Origin: Bradyrhizobium sp. AZCC 2262
GTDB lineage: Bacteria; Pseudomonadota; Alphaproteobacteria; Rhizobiales; Xanthobacteraceae
Direction of reading: 5' to 3'
Assembly: GCF_036924535.1 (NCBI RefSeq)
Contig: NZ_JAZHRT010000001.1
Location: 8,742,001 to 8,806,000 of the forward strand
DNA length: 64,000 nucleotides
Shown: piece by piece, positions 35,530 through 44,351 of the stretch
Layout: each line of letters starts with the position of its first letter
Position numbering within the stretch: position 1 is the stretch's first letter
The notes under the pieces: model-generated
What the model was told of the DNA's origin: nothing
Databases searched by the model: none
What the model saw: the letters and a program-made list of their open reading frames with translations, nothing else
Made by a program: the position numbers and the translations under genes

Positions 35530-35879
35530 TGCTTCCTCCGGCTCGATACGAAGGCCCAAATCTCGGTGATCTCCTGGTCGCTCAGAATGTCCTTCCACGG
35601 CGGCATGTTGTTCTTGCCCTGCTTCACCGTGGCGATGAATCGCGTGTTGTCGTCCGGGAACGCACGCAAGTCGGGCGCAACCGTGCCAGCAGTGACCATG
35701 TTCGGGCCATGGCAGTGCGAGCATTTCTGCGCATAAGTGGTCTTGCCAGGGCCGATCAGCGTCTGATCGCTGACGGCGGCTTGTTGCTGCGCGGTAGCCG
35801 GCATCGCCATCCACGCCATTGCCGCCACCGCGACGGCGGCGAGAGACGCCGCCGTCAGCTTCGACACCTTGTCAGTCAT
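35526..35879 (-). CDS. periplasmic cytochrome c (XoxG-like electron acceptor)
   Basis: A 117-residue protein with signal peptide ending PATAQ and one haem-binding site, CSHCH (Cys53, Cys56, His57). The sixth ligand is probably Met92 in NNMPPW. It begins 13 bases after the PQQ dehydrogenase gene and overlaps the binding-protein gene, so the three are one operon. Its likely role is to take electrons from the reduced PQQ enzyme and pass them to the respiratory chain. Confidence 0.9.
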   Translation of the reverse strand: MTDKVSKLTAASLAAVAVAAMAWMAMPATAQQQAAVSDQTLIGPGKTTYAQKCSHCHGPNMVTAGTVAPDLRAFPDDNTRFIATVKQGKNNMPPWKDILSDQEITEIWAFVSSRRKQ

Positions 35880-35892
35880 CGGCGTTCCGCGA

Positions 35893-37557
35893 TCAGTTCT
35901 TTACCGCGAACACCCAGAGCGACCCGCCTGTCGGCACGTTGGCAAGCCGTTCATCGCCGGAGAAGATCGAGTAGACGCCGCCATAGCCGCTGGTGACGGC
36001 GATATACTGGACGCCGTCCTGCTGCCAGGTCACTGGTTGCCCTTCGATGCCGGAGCCGGTCTGGAAGCTCCACAGCTTCTTGCCGTCGTTGGCGTCAAAG
36101 GCGTCAAACTCGCCGGTCAACTGGCCGGAGAACACGATGCCGCCGGCCGTCGACAGCACGCCCGAGAAGCGCGGTATATCGCTCGGCACTTCCCACTTTG
36201 CCTTTCCGGTCATGGGATCGATGGCCTTGAGATGGCCGCGCGGTCCGTCAGGCCATGCCCAGATGTCGGTCAGGTCCATGCCGAGATACCATTCGCCTTG
36301 CTTGAAGACGGCCGGTTCGGCCTTGTAGTTGCCGCCGATATTGAGCGTATTGGCGTAGGCAAGGCCGGTCTGCGGATTGTACGACATCGGTTCCCAATTC
36401 TTGCCGCCGAGGATCGACGGCTGAACCGTAACCTTCTTGCCTTCGCGGGCGTCCTTGGACACGTCGGTCTCAATCGGACGGCCGGTCTTCATGTCGATGC
36501 CGGTGGCCCAGTTCACCTTCACATAGGGATTGGCCGCGAGCAGTTTCCCGTTCGTCCGGTCAAGCACGTAGAAGAAGCCGTTGCGATTGGCATCCATCAG
36601 AACCTTGGTGGGCTTGCCTTCGATGGTCATATCGGCAAGCACCATCTCGGCGACCGCGTCATAGTCGAACGGATTGTTTGGCGAGAACTGATAGTGCCAC
36701 TTGATCTTGCCGGTCTTCGGCTCGAGCGCCAGGACCGCGCAGGTGTACAGATTGTCACCGGGACGCACCGCCGCGTTGAACGGCCCCGGGTTGCCGACGC
36801 CCCAATACACCGTGTTCAGCTCCGGGTCATAGGAGCCGGTGATCCATGTCGATCCGCCACCGAGCTTCCAGGTATCGCCTTTCCAGGTGTCGCCGCCGGG
36901 CTCCTCGGGGCTGGGTACCGTGTTGGTCCGCCACAGGCGCTTGCCCGTCTCTGGATCCCAACCATCGATGAACCCGCGGGTCCCGAACTCCGCGCCGGAA
37001 ATGCCCGTGATGACAACGCCGTCCGCGACGAGCGGCGCCACGGTCATCGAATAGCCTTCCTTGATGTCGGCCGCTTTCTGACGCCACAGCTCCTTGCCGG
37101 TCTTCATGTCGAGTGCAATGACGTGGGCGTCGAGCGTGGTGCGGAAAAGCTTCCCGTTGTGAATCGCCCCACCGCGGTTGATGATGCCGCAACAAACGAT
37201 GCGCGGCGTCTCGGCCGGGTACTCGACCTTGGTCTTCCAGATCTGTTTGCCGGTCTTTGCGTCAACCGCCATCGTGGCGTTGTGGTTGGTGACGTAAATG
37301 ACACCTTGGTATACCAGTGGCTGCGACTGCGCGCTTCGATCATCTGCGAAGCTGTAGTTCCACACCGGCACCAGGTTCTTTACGTTATCCTTGTTGATCT
37401 GCGTCAGCGGACTGAACCGCTGCAGATTATAGCCCATACCGTAATTGAGAACGCTCGTAGTATCGGCCGCTCCCTTGACCAATTGATCGGTCGTCTGAGC
37501 GCTTGCGCCGAGCGGCGCAAGAATGACAAGGCCTGCAGCAAACGCAATGCTCTTCAT
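35893..37557 (-). CDS. PQQ-dependent alcohol dehydrogenase with Asp-Tyr-Asp metal signature
   Basis: A 554-residue periplasmic beta-propeller quinoprotein. Start at 37557 after GGGAGGGACGAC; signal peptide MKSIAFAAGLVILAPLGASA. The vicinal disulphide over PQQ is Cys122-Cys123 (RIVCCGII). Metal-side residues are Glu190 (GAEFG) and Asn256 (GVGNPGP). The catalytic region reads FDYD, Asp298-Tyr299-Asp300: the extra Asp two residues after the catalytic one marks lanthanide-dependent (XoxF/ExaF-type) enzymes; calcium MxaF has Ala there. Repeated tryptophan-docking motifs such as DAKTGKQIW are present. It oxidises a primary alcohol, passing electrons to the cytochrome encoded next. Somewhat shorter than typical XoxF, so the substrate may not be methanol. 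Confidence 0.9.
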   Translation of the reverse strand: MKSIAFAAGLVILAPLGASAQTTDQLVKGAADTTSVLNYGMGYNLQRFSPLTQINKDNVKNLVPVWNYSFADDRSAQSQPLVYQGVIYVTNHNATMAVDAKTGKQIWKTKVEYPAETPRIVCCGIINRGGAIHNGKLFRTTLDAHVIALDMKTGKELWRQKAADIKEGYSMTVAPLVADGVVITGISGAEFGTRGFIDGWDPETGKRLWRTNTVPSPEEPGGDTWKGDTWKLGGGSTWITGSYDPELNTVYWGVGNPGPFNAAVRPGDNLYTCAVLALEPKTGKIKWHYQFSPNNPFDYDAVAEMVLADMTIEGKPTKVLMDANRNGFFYVLDRTNGKLLAANPYVKVNWATGIDMKTGRPIETDVSKDAREGKKVTVQPSILGGKNWEPMSYNPQTGLAYANTLNIGGNYKAEPAVFKQGEWYLGMDLTDIWAWPDGPRGHLKAIDPMTGKAKWEVPSDIPRFSGVLSTAGGIVFSGQLTGEFDAFDANDGKKLWSFQTGSGIEGQPVTWQQDGVQYIAVTSGYGGVYSIFSGDERLANVPTGGSLWVFAVKN

Positions 37558-37820
37558 GTCGTCCCTCCCAATGAACTCCTGCGCGCCTATTGCTGGCGCT
37601 GCGGATCAGCAATCTTCCTGAAACGGGAAAAAGCGTCAATACGAAAGTCGAAGATGACGCGTGAGATCCCGCGAAGAGAAAAGCGAGAAGCTTGTCTCGT
37701 CATGTTTTCGGGAGTGCGGTGCGCATTACGGCTGCAGCGCACCATCGGTCATGAGGCAAGGAAGATCAGGCAAGGAAAGCAGATTGTTGTCGGCTATCGC
37801 CGCGCAACATTTGCGTGCTG

Positions 37821-38621
37821 TCAGTAGGCACGTTCGAATGGCCGGGCCACGGAGCCGGCCAGAGAACTCACGACGAGCGAAGCCACAGAATTATCGCCCG
37901 AGGCGTCGGCGAGCAGAGGAGCATCGGCGTATCGCATCACGCCGTGCTGGCCGATCACGAATGTCGGCCGGAAATTTCTGACGTCGGCATCCCAAACCAT
38001 GGCCATGCGGCGGTTGTCGAGCGTCAGCCAGCGGCCATCCAGCCGCGCGGCGGCCACCGCATGGTCCTCGCCATGAATGGTGTCGTGCAGCACCACGATC
38101 CTGAGATCGTCGGCTGCGAGGCCGGCGCGGCGCAAGGCGACGAATTTCGCAATCGCATAATCCTCGCAGTCGCCGCCGCCGCGCGCGAGCGTTGCGAGCG
38201 GCGACGTCCAGACGTCGATCTGGCCGTGCTGGGCGAGGTCGCTGATCGGCCGGATAGCGAGATTGATGGCGCGGTTGATTTCGCCGAGCCGGGCGCGGCC
38301 TTCGCGCAGCCGGGCGGCGTCGACGATGTCGAGGAATTTCAACGCGGCCGGCGACACGCAGCCGTCACGGTCGCCTTCGCAGAGCGCAAGCTGCACCATT
38401 TCGTCGTCGAGCCGGCGTTGCACGCCGAGCCATTTGTCGCGCAGTCCGCCGCTCGGGAGGGGAGATGCGGCAAGCCCGAACGGCTCGGCCGATCGCTGGA
38501 TCAACTCCGCCGGTGCCGACGGCTCCGGCGTTTCAGCCCGCAGGTCACCCGGCCCGAACCAGGCCAGACCGCACGCAATGATGCCCGCACGCCATGCGCG
38601 CGCATAGACTGATAACCCCAT
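37821..38621 (-). CDS. periplasmic cysteine protease, transglutaminase-like family C93 (LapG-like)
   Basis: A 266-residue protein with N-terminal signal (RAGIIACGLAWFGPGDLRAE). The BTLCP/C93 core is clear: KFLDIVDAARLREGRARLGE, AINLAIRPISDLAQHGQIDV-W, and the triad Cys152 in GGGDCEDYAIAKF, His187 in HGEDHAVAA and Asp202 in LTLDNR. The acidic residues around the cysteine (DCED) match the calcium-binding site of LapG. LapG proteases cut the N-terminus of type I-secreted adhesins and release them. The gene lies 679 bases from, and divergent to, a giant secreted repeat protein, an obvious candidate substrate. Confidence 0.88.
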   Translation of the reverse strand: MGLSVYARAWRAGIIACGLAWFGPGDLRAETPEPSAPAELIQRSAEPFGLAASPLPSGGLRDKWLGVQRRLDDEMVQLALCEGDRDGCVSPAALKFLDIVDAARLREGRARLGEINRAINLAIRPISDLAQHGQIDVWTSPLATLARGGGDCEDYAIAKFVALRRAGLAADDLRIVVLHDTIHGEDHAVAAARLDGRWLTLDNRRMAMVWDADVRNFRPTFVIGQHGVMRYADAPLLADASGDNSVASLVVSSLAGSVARPFERAY

Positions 38622-39300
38622 CTGACGCCCCTCGTCCGGGCATCGGCTGGCTTGCTCTGCCTGCGCGTGACCGGATCATTTCCGAATGGGCAGGATGGGC
38701 AATGGATCTTTTGATCCGTCTAAAACGATAGGGGGCGAGCCGGGAGTTTTCGAAACAGTCTGAACGTGGCCTTGCCAGCTACAGCTAATTTTATCGATCC
38801 ACTCGGATTGGGGCTCGTCAAAGCCGCCCGGTTACCCGGGTAGGGCTGCGGGATAAGGCTCAAAGTTACGGTTGCGAAAGGGTCACAGCGTCACCGAATT
38901 AACCCTGTCCGCAGATCGCTGGGTAAGCAATTATGACCTGTCCGGATGCCTCGAAGGGAGGGCGGCATCAATGGGATCCGGGGAAACTGATCAGTCTTCA
39001 GGCGGCTGTCGCTTCGCTCAGGAAGCAGAAATATTGCGTTGCAGAAAATATAAGCTATTGTATTTCCTTACCTTTATGTCTCGGGCGAGCCGTGCCCATT
39101 TCTCAATCGCCTTGGTTAAACCCCGCCTTTTCCTCGCCACACTTTCGCCCGAGAGTTTTTCCGGACCTTTTCGGTCCTGTTGCAGACTTACCCATATTGA
39201 GGGTGTTCCGCGGCCGCGTACTGTTGTGTTCCTTACCTGCGTGGTATGAAAACCCCGCAGGGAAATTTTATACTTCTTAACCATTTAGTGTGGTGCCCCA
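38622..39300 (+). other. gene-free divergent region, 679 bases, relatively AT-rich at its right end
   Basis: Separates the C93 protease gene from the giant repeat protein. No open frame here is protein-like. The right half (about 39020-39290) is clearly richer in A and T than its surroundings and holds short homopolymer tracts (GAAAATATAAGCTATTGTAT, AAATTTTATACTTCTTAACC), as expected for a long promoter or silencer-bound region. I find no convincing -35/-10 pair, sigma-54 site or known riboswitch. The size and composition suggest complex transcriptional control of the adhesin. Confidence 0.45.
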
Positions 39301-42300
39301 TTGAACTACGCCGGGAAATTCGGATCGGGCGGTCTCGACACTGCTTCCGGCGTGGATATTGACGTTGGGCCGCTGTCACAGCACGGCCATCTTTCGTCCC
39401 ACGGCAAGGTCCATGTCGACACGGTTTCGACACATGCGCCGTCCGACGCCATAATTATTTCTGATGCTCATCTGCTCTTCACCGGCGACTTCAAGCGGTC
39501 GGGCGTCGACCTGGTCCTCACCAGCGGCGACCACGAGGTCGTGTTGCCCGATTACTTCAAGGGCGAGAAACGCGCCGCACTGGCCTCGCCTGATGGCGCC
39601 CACCTCACCGGCGACATCGTCAACGCGCTGGCCGGGTACACCCAGTTCGCGCAGGCCGACGGCAGCGCCAGCGTCGCGCCGCAGCTCATCGGCCATGTCA
39701 CCAAGCTGGCCGGCAACGCGACCGCGATCCGCAACGGCGTGTCGATGATCCTGAACCAGGGTGACAACGTCCTCAAAGGCGACGTTGTTCAGTCCGGTTC
39801 CGATTCGACGCTTGGCATCACCTTCATCGACGGCACCGTGTTCGGCCTCGCGTCGAACGCGAAGATGGTGCTGAACGAAATGGTCTACGACCCCAATGGG
39901 TCGGACAACAAAACGCTGCTCAGCCTGGTGCAGGGCACGATCTCCTTTGTCGCCGGCGCCACCGCCAAGAAAGGCGACATGAAGATCGACACGCCGGTCG
40001 CGACCATGGGCATCCGCGGCACCGCGGTGCTGGTCGAGATCGATTTCGATGTGCCGGTGCAGGGTGGTGCGCCGCCGGCGAAATTCCAGGTGCTGGTCGA
40101 GCCCGATGGCACCACCGGCTCCTACATCCTGTACGACAAGACCACGCTGACGCAGATCGCAACCGTCAACCGGGCGGGCACGCAGACGATCATCAACGGC
40201 CAGGGCGCGGTCAGTTTCCAGTCGTCCGTGCAACTCTCGCCCGACGCGCAGAAGATCATCAGCGATGTGTTTTCGCTGAAGTTCACCGACGTGAAAAACC
40301 CGAACACCAAGCTCACGACCAACTTTACCGACACGGTCATTCCGGAAACGATGTTCGTCAAGGTGGCCGGCAATGAGTTCGTCCCGGTTACGCTTCAGTT
40401 CCTCAACATCCCGGACAGGCCGTCGGTCGCCCCGGCGCCGGGCCCCGCACCCCAGCTCGTGCATATTCCAGGGCCGCCGCAGGCGGCGGCGTTCGGCAGC
40501 GCGCTTACTGAACGCGTCACTCTTACCGCCAGTGCCGCCGTCGACAGTGTGTCCGGCGCGGTCAACTATGTCGACGTCAACGTCGGCGACAGGCCGAGCG
40601 TCAGTGCGCAGTTTTCTTCTTTCACCTACCAGAGTGCGCAGGGCGCCAACGTCACCGCCTCCCTGACGGCGGAGCAACTGGCTGCGGTCAAGGCGGTCCA
40701 AGTGCCGCTCTCGATGGTGCAGGACCCCAACGGCAAGAACATCGGCACGGCAACCTGGACCTACAACATCGCCGATGGCGCGTTCGACTTCCTCGGTGCC
40801 GGCGAGACGCTGACGCTGACCTATCTGGCGCGGGTCGACAACAACTACGCGCCGAACAACGAGACGACGTTCGTGCCGTTTACGATCGTCATCACCGGCA
40901 CCAACGACAAGCCGACGCTCTCCGCGACGGGCGGTACGATCACGGAGCGGATCGGCACCGGCAACACGGCGGTCGATACCGTGACCGGCTCCGTCACCTT
41001 CGCCGACGTTGACCTGACCGACCGGCCCGTCGTCAGCGCCGCGATCTCCACGACCGATCCGTTCCGCTACTACGATGCGGAGGGCAACGACATCACCGCG
41101 ACGCTGACGCCGGCGCAACTGGCGGCGATCCTGGCCGTCGAGGTGCCGCTGAGCGTGGTGCAGGCGGCCGGCAACACCCACAAGGGCTCGGCGAGCTGGA
41201 CCTACAGCATTGAGGACAGCAAGTTCGACTTCATCGCCAAGGGCGAGACGCTGACGCTCAACTACGTCGCCCAGGTCGATGACGGCCACGGCGGCGTCGT
41301 CTCCACGCCGATCACGGTCTCGATCCAGGGCGCCGACGTCGTCGTCGCCGGTACCAACGACGTGCCGACCATCGCCACGACGAGCGGTGGGTTTGCCGAG
41401 CTTTCGAACGCGGAGCAGCCGAACCCGACCGGGTCCACCGAGCTGCATACGGCGTCCGGCACCATCAGCTTCACCGACGTCGACCTGACCGACCGGCCGG
41501 TGGCGAGCGCCGCCTTCACCTCGTTCAGCTACCTGAACGCCCACAGCGTCGACATCACCTCACAGCTCACGGCCAAGCAGCTCGCGGCGATCGCGGCCGT
41601 GGATGAGCCGCTGACGGTGGTGCAGACTCCCGGCAATGCCAATGATGGTTCGGCGAGCTGGAGCTACAGCGTCGCCGACGGTGCCTTCGATTTCCTTGCC
41701 GACGGCGAGACCCTGACGCTGACCTACACCGCAACCGTCGATGACGGCCATGGCGGCGTGGTGACCAAGCCGATCGCCGTCACCGTCACCGGCAGCAACG
41801 ATACGGTTAAAATTACCAGCGACCCGCAGACCGCGGCCATCACCGAACATGTCGGCACCCACCATTCGGCGACGCCGGATACCGCAAGCGGTGCAATCAC
41901 GTTCACCGATGCCGATCTGACCGACACGCACGCGGTCAAGATCACCAGCGTCCACGCTACCGGCGTGACGACTGGCCTTGTTAACGGCGCGGTCCCGTCC
42001 GAGTGGCTGTCGCTCGGCCCGCTGAACGATTCCACCGACGGCAAGCCGGGCTCGCAGAGTTGGTCGTTCTCGGCGCCGGATAGTTATTTCGACTATCTCG
42101 CCGATGGCGAGGCGGTCAAGCTGACCTACACGGTGGAGGTCGACGACCATCATGGTGGCGTCACCTCGCAGAACATTGTCGTCACCGTCAACGGCAGCAA
42201 CGACGCGCCTGAGATCGCCGACATCGCGCAGCAGGGCCTCGTCGAGCAGGCCAATACCGCGCCGCTGGCGACGACGATCCCTGTCACTTTCACCGATCTC

Positions 42301-44259
42301 GATTTGTCCGATGTCGGCCACACCGCAACCATCACCGGCGCGGTGGCGACCGGCACCACCACGGGCCTTGGGCTCGACCAGGGCGCGCTGATTGCGCTCG
42401 TGACGCCCGGCGCGGTGACCAAGAATTCCGGTTCGTCGTCCGGTTCGGTCGATCTGTCGTTCTCGGCGGCCTCGACCGCGTTCGATTATCTGCCGAAGGA
42501 CAAGGTCCTAACGCTGACCTACACCGTTGCGATCGACGATGGCGACGGCGGCGTGACGCCGAAGACCTTCGTGGTCACCGTTACCGGCACCAACGACGCG
42601 CCGTCGATCGTGGGTGAAGTCGATCCCGCCGCACAAACCGTCATTGTGGCGGCTCCGACCGCGCCGATCGTGCTTGACCCGGGCGTAAACGTAAACTCAC
42701 TCGGTTTGAATACGGAGACGTTCGACGGTGTAACGACCGGCACGTCATCGCACACCTTCCAAAGCGCGACGCTCGGAGCGACCTTTTCGGCGTCAGGCAA
42801 TGCTGGAATCGTCAACGGCTCGTCCTCGGTCACGGCAGCCCCGTTTGTCGGGCCGCTGCCTGGAGGGAAGGATACGACAAACTATTTGACCATCGGCGCA
42901 AACGGCACCGAGACGATCACCTTTGCGTCGGAGAAGAACGCGTTCGGCCTTTACTGGGGTTCGCTCGATTCCTACAACACCATCAAATTTTACGACGGAA
43001 CGACGCTTGTCGCCTCCTATACCGGCGACGAAATTTCCCCGCTGTTTCCGACCGGCAACCAGGGTTCATTCTCCTCGAACGGGTATGTCGAATTTTCCGG
43101 CCTGCACCCCTTCGACAAGGTCGTGCTCAGCAGCAGTGCAAACGCGTTCGAGATTGACAACATTTCCGCCGGCAACGTCCCGGCGCCCGTTACCGGGCTT
43201 TCGGGGCCGATCAAGGGCACACTCAGCGTCCACGACGGCGACGTCGGCGACACCTTGACGGCGTTCGTAACCGGCAATGCCACGATCGAGTACAATGGAT
43301 CGGCGTCCGTGCCGGGCAACATCGACATATCGGCCTTGGTGAATGCCGCGGACGTGACCTTCAACAGCGTGCCAAGTAACGGCGGAACGGCGGTCCTGAA
43401 CTGGACCTATCAGCCGACCAATGCCAATTTCGACTTCCTGAATGCGGGCGACATACTGAAGATCAAATTCGTCGCCGAGGTCAGTGACGGTCATGGCCAT
43501 ACCGGAAGCCAGCCGCTGACCATCACCCTCGTCGGCGCCGAAAATTCGACGAACGGATCGAGCATCCTCGCCGCCGGGCCGGTCATCGGCACCGATGCGT
43601 TCGGCGTCACCCACAATGGCGACGGCACGACGACGGTAACGGGCTTGTATGTCTCCGACACCGACGCCTCCGCGCCGAACCACACGTTCACGGTCAGCGC
43701 GGCAGCCAGTGGTGCCAGCAGTAGTTTGAGCCCGCCGGCGACTGACGGCTCGCTCGCGGCGGTCAACGCCGCGCTGGATAAGGGCATCACCTACGATCCG
43801 GGTAACGATCCATCGCAAACCGACATGGTGACGCTGACCGTCTCCGACGGCCTCGGCCATTCCGATACGGTACATTTCGTCTTCAACGAGGCCGGACAGG
43901 GTCCCGTGACATTGACCGGCACGCCCGGCAAGGACATCTTTTTCACGACCGGCTCCGACGACACGTTGACCGGCGGTGCGAGCGCCGATCAGTTCGTTTT
44001 TGCGCCGGGACAGACCCCGAGCGCCGACACGATCACGGATTTCACGCCGGGCGAGGACCGCATCGATCTGCGGCCGTTTGCCGAAGTCGTGGATTCGGAC
44101 AATATCAATGGTTGGCTGTCCGCCCATGCGGTGCAAAGTTCGACAAACCCGGCGGACGTCCTGATCACGCTCGGCAACGACACTCTCACGCTGAAGAACG
44201 TCACCGTCACCAGTCTGCATGCCGGCGACTTTATCGTGTCGCCGCATCACGTTGCCTAG
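39301..44259 (+). CDS. giant FecR/VCBS/RTX secreted repeat protein, probable type I-secreted adhesin (1652 aa)
   Basis: A TAG at 39286 closes the frame upstream, so TTG at 39301 is the earliest start; its RBS is poor. Residues about 130-245 form a FecR-like domain (IGHVTKLAGNATAIRNG, ILNQGDNVLKGDVV, DTPVATMGIRGTAV). From about 400 to 1100 come VCBS/cadherin-like repeats ending in G[ST]ND near residues 532, 684, 830, 965 and 1096. Residues about 1125-1300 are a different, lectin-like beta domain (LYWGSLDSYNTIKFYDG). Another VCBS-like unit follows, then from about 1540 an RTX/serralysin-type C-terminus (GSDDTLTGGASADQFVF, ITDFTPGEDRIDLRPF), the usual uncleaved type I secretion signal. No N-terminal Sec signal. 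Likely released or retained at the cell surface; the C93 protease upstream may cut it. Confidence 0.85.
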   Translation: MNYAGKFGSGGLDTASGVDIDVGPLSQHGHLSSHGKVHVDTVSTHAPSDAIIISDAHLLFTGDFKRSGVDLVLTSGDHEVVLPDYFKGEKRAALASPDGAHLTGDIVNALAGYTQFAQADGSASVAPQLIGHVTKLAGNATAIRNGVSMILNQGDNVLKGDVVQSGSDSTLGITFIDGTVFGLASNAKMVLNEMVYDPNGSDNKTLLSLVQGTISFVAGATAKKGDMKIDTPVATMGIRGTAVLVEIDFDVPVQGGAPPAKFQVLVEPDGTTGSYILYDKTTLTQIATVNRAGTQTIINGQGAVSFQSSVQLSPDAQKIISDVFSLKFTDVKNPNTKLTTNFTDTVIPETMFVKVAGNEFVPVTLQFLNIPDRPSVAPAPGPAPQLVHIPGPPQAAAFGSALTERVTLTASAAVDSVSGAVNYVDVNVGDRPSVSAQFSSFTYQSAQGANVTASLTAEQLAAVKAVQVPLSMVQDPNGKNIGTATWTYNIADGAFDFLGAGETLTLTYLARVDNNYAPNNETTFVPFTIVITGTNDKPTLSATGGTITERIGTGNTAVDTVTGSVTFADVDLTDRPVVSAAISTTDPFRYYDAEGNDITATLTPAQLAAILAVEVPLSVVQAAGNTHKGSASWTYSIEDSKFDFIAKGETLTLNYVAQVDDGHGGVVSTPITVSIQGADVVVAGTNDVPTIATTSGGFAELSNAEQPNPTGSTELHTASGTISFTDVDLTDRPVASAAFTSFSYLNAHSVDITSQLTAKQLAAIAAVDEPLTVVQTPGNANDGSASWSYSVADGAFDFLADGETLTLTYTATVDDGHGGVVTKPIAVTVTGSNDTVKITSDPQTAAITEHVGTHHSATPDTASGAITFTDADLTDTHAVKITSVHATGVTTGLVNGAVPSEWLSLGPLNDSTDGKPGSQSWSFSAPDSYFDYLADGEAVKLTYTVEVDDHHGGVTSQNIVVTVNGSNDAPEIADIAQQGLVEQANTAPLATTIPVTFTDLDLSDVGHTATITGAVATGTTTGLGLDQGALIALVTPGAVTKNSGSSSGSVDLSFSAASTAFDYLPKDKVLTLTYTVAIDDGDGGVTPKTFVVTVTGTNDAPSIVGEVDPAAQTVIVAAPTAPIVLDPGVNVNSLGLNTETFDGVTTGTSSHTFQSATLGATFSASGNAGIVNGSSSVTAAPFVGPLPGGKDTTNYLTIGANGTETITFASEKNAFGLYWGSLDSYNTIKFYDGTTLVASYTGDEISPLFPTGNQGSFSSNGYVEFSGLHPFDKVVLSSSANAFEIDNISAGNVPAPVTGLSGPIKGTLSVHDGDVGDTLTAFVTGNATIEYNGSASVPGNIDISALVNAADVTFNSVPSNGGTAVLNWTYQPTNANFDFLNAGDILKIKFVAEVSDGHGHTGSQPLTITLVGAENSTNGSSILAAGPVIGTDAFGVTHNGDGTTTVTGLYVSDTDASAPNHTFTVSAAASGASSSLSPPATDGSLAAVNAALDKGITYDPGNDPSQTDMVTLTVSDGLGHSDTVHFVFNEAGQGPVTLTGTPGKDIFFTTGSDDTLTGGASADQFVFAPGQTPSADTITDFTPGEDRIDLRPFAEVVDSDNINGWLSAHAVQSSTNPADVLITLGNDTLTLKNVTVTSLHAGDFIVSPHHVA

Positions 44260-44351
44260 CGTAGCGGCTTGCGAATTCGCACCGGCGCCGTGATATCGAT
44301 ACCATCTTCTGGCTTGTCTGGAGCTGCCGGTTAGGCGAACAATCGGAAGCC

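Noticed and set aside
35869..37827. 650-codon plus-strand open frame over the PQQ dehydrogenase
   Set aside because: Shadow of the minus-strand gene, which has signal peptide, disulphide and metal motifs; the plus-strand product has none.
39376..41544. Very long open frame on the minus strand opposite the giant repeat protein
   Set aside because: It is an antisense shadow of GC-rich, repeat-bearing coding DNA: its translation is Arg/Asp/Gly-rich without fold pattern, while the plus strand encodes clear FecR and VCBS motifs.
40490..42620. Regular repeats considered as a CRISPR-like or satellite array
   Set aside because: They are protein-level VCBS repeats of about 130-150 codons within one open frame, with diverged DNA and no short identical repeats with unique spacers.
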